The notes under the pieces are model-generated. The model searched no databases. It saw only the letters and a list, made by a program, of their open reading frames with translations, and was not told where the DNA came from. Positions 23,223 through 23,348 of a stretch of 23,348 nucleotides of DNA are shown one piece after another. The stretch is taken from contig DLGQ01000080.1 in the NCBI GenBank assembly GCA_002482775.1, positions 1 to 23,348 of the forward strand, given 5' to 3'. Position 1 is the first letter of the stretch, and each line of letters begins with the position of its first letter. The translations under genes and the position numbers were made by a program. The stretch comes from Flavobacteriales bacterium UBA7690 (lineage in GTDB: Bacteria; Bacteroidota; Bacteroidia; Flavobacteriales_F; PHOS-HE28).

Positions 23223-23348
23223 ATGACCATGGAAAAGCTGATGAAACCAATGCTCGCCCTCGCCGCTGCTGGACTGCTCACGATGACGGTTACCGCACAA
23301 GGCATGAAGAAAGCCGATACGACCAAGGAGAACACCGTGATGGTTGGC
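23223..23348 (+). CDS. Secreted protein, partial (possible fasciclin-type protein)
   Basis: The first 42 codons of a gene that runs off the right edge. The ATG at 23223 opens a signal peptide (MEKLMKPMLALAAAGLLTMTVTAQ after a two-residue lead) followed by GMKKADTTKENTVMVG. The start resembles, from memory, Bacteroidota fasciclin (FAS1) proteins whose mature region begins with a TVMVGG-like stretch, but the FAS1 domain itself is outside the window. It lies behind a terminator, so it has its own promoter. The 23137-23222 gap contains a GTAGGT repeat (about 23159 and 23173) but no evident -7 element, as expected if an alternative sigma factor reads it. Confidence 0.7.
   Translation, partial: MTMEKLMKPMLALAAAGLLTMTVTAQGMKKADTTKENTVMVG

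Overview
The window looks like a chromosomal segment of an uncultured Bacteroidota, probably Flavobacteriales-like, with moderately high GC. This is an inference from several signs: C-terminal type IX secretion (T9SS) sorting domains on large secreted proteins, the Bacteroidota-type -7 element TAnnTTTG upstream of several genes, a sensor of the Reg_prop/Y_Y_Y type otherwise typical of this phylum, and almost no Shine-Dalgarno sequences. No rRNA, tRNA, IS element, phage or CRISPR array was found.

Layout. Positions 1-266 hold an octamer array, nested hairpins and a possible leftward promoter. Positions 267-5310 hold surface or secreted proteins arranged as two tandem copies of a two-gene cassette, each a VPNPSFE-type secreted protein followed by a tail-fibre-like protein. 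The first copy's tail-fibre gene (1275-1592) is a remnant, and a 140-bp block of it is almost identical to the intact gene (3052-5310). This part looks more AT-rich than the rest. Positions 5375-9324 carry a proline dehydrogenase (minus strand) divergent from aroB, then aroA. A 373-bp gap full of octamer-based composite repeats separates the two shikimate genes. Positions 9360-9897 are a small VapBC-like toxin-antitoxin pair, followed by fhs (formate-tetrahydrofolate ligase) and a small coiled-coil protein.

Positions 12351-15398 (minus) encode a large membrane sensor: a periplasmic beta-propeller and Y_Y_Y domain joined through one membrane helix to a class III adenylyl cyclase. A small putative DNA-binding protein lies divergent to it. 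Next come a T9SS-sorted beta-propeller protein (16026-17819), an OmpA-family protein with a VPNPGFE N-terminus (minus), a MATE exporter, a deiodinase-like thioredoxin-fold protein whose Cys/Sec position is Asn (minus), and an ECF sigma factor overlapping an RskA-type anti-sigma gene. The window ends inside a small secreted protein gene that may be a fasciclin-type target of that sigma factor.

Most genes are ordinary housekeeping or envelope genes. The most unusual signals are: (i) dispersed intergenic arrays with an exact 8-bp period, two of them sharing the CATGTGNN theme; (ii) the duplicated and decayed secreted-protein cassette; (iii) the propeller-adenylyl cyclase sensor; and (iv) the deiodinase-like protein without a catalytic cysteine.
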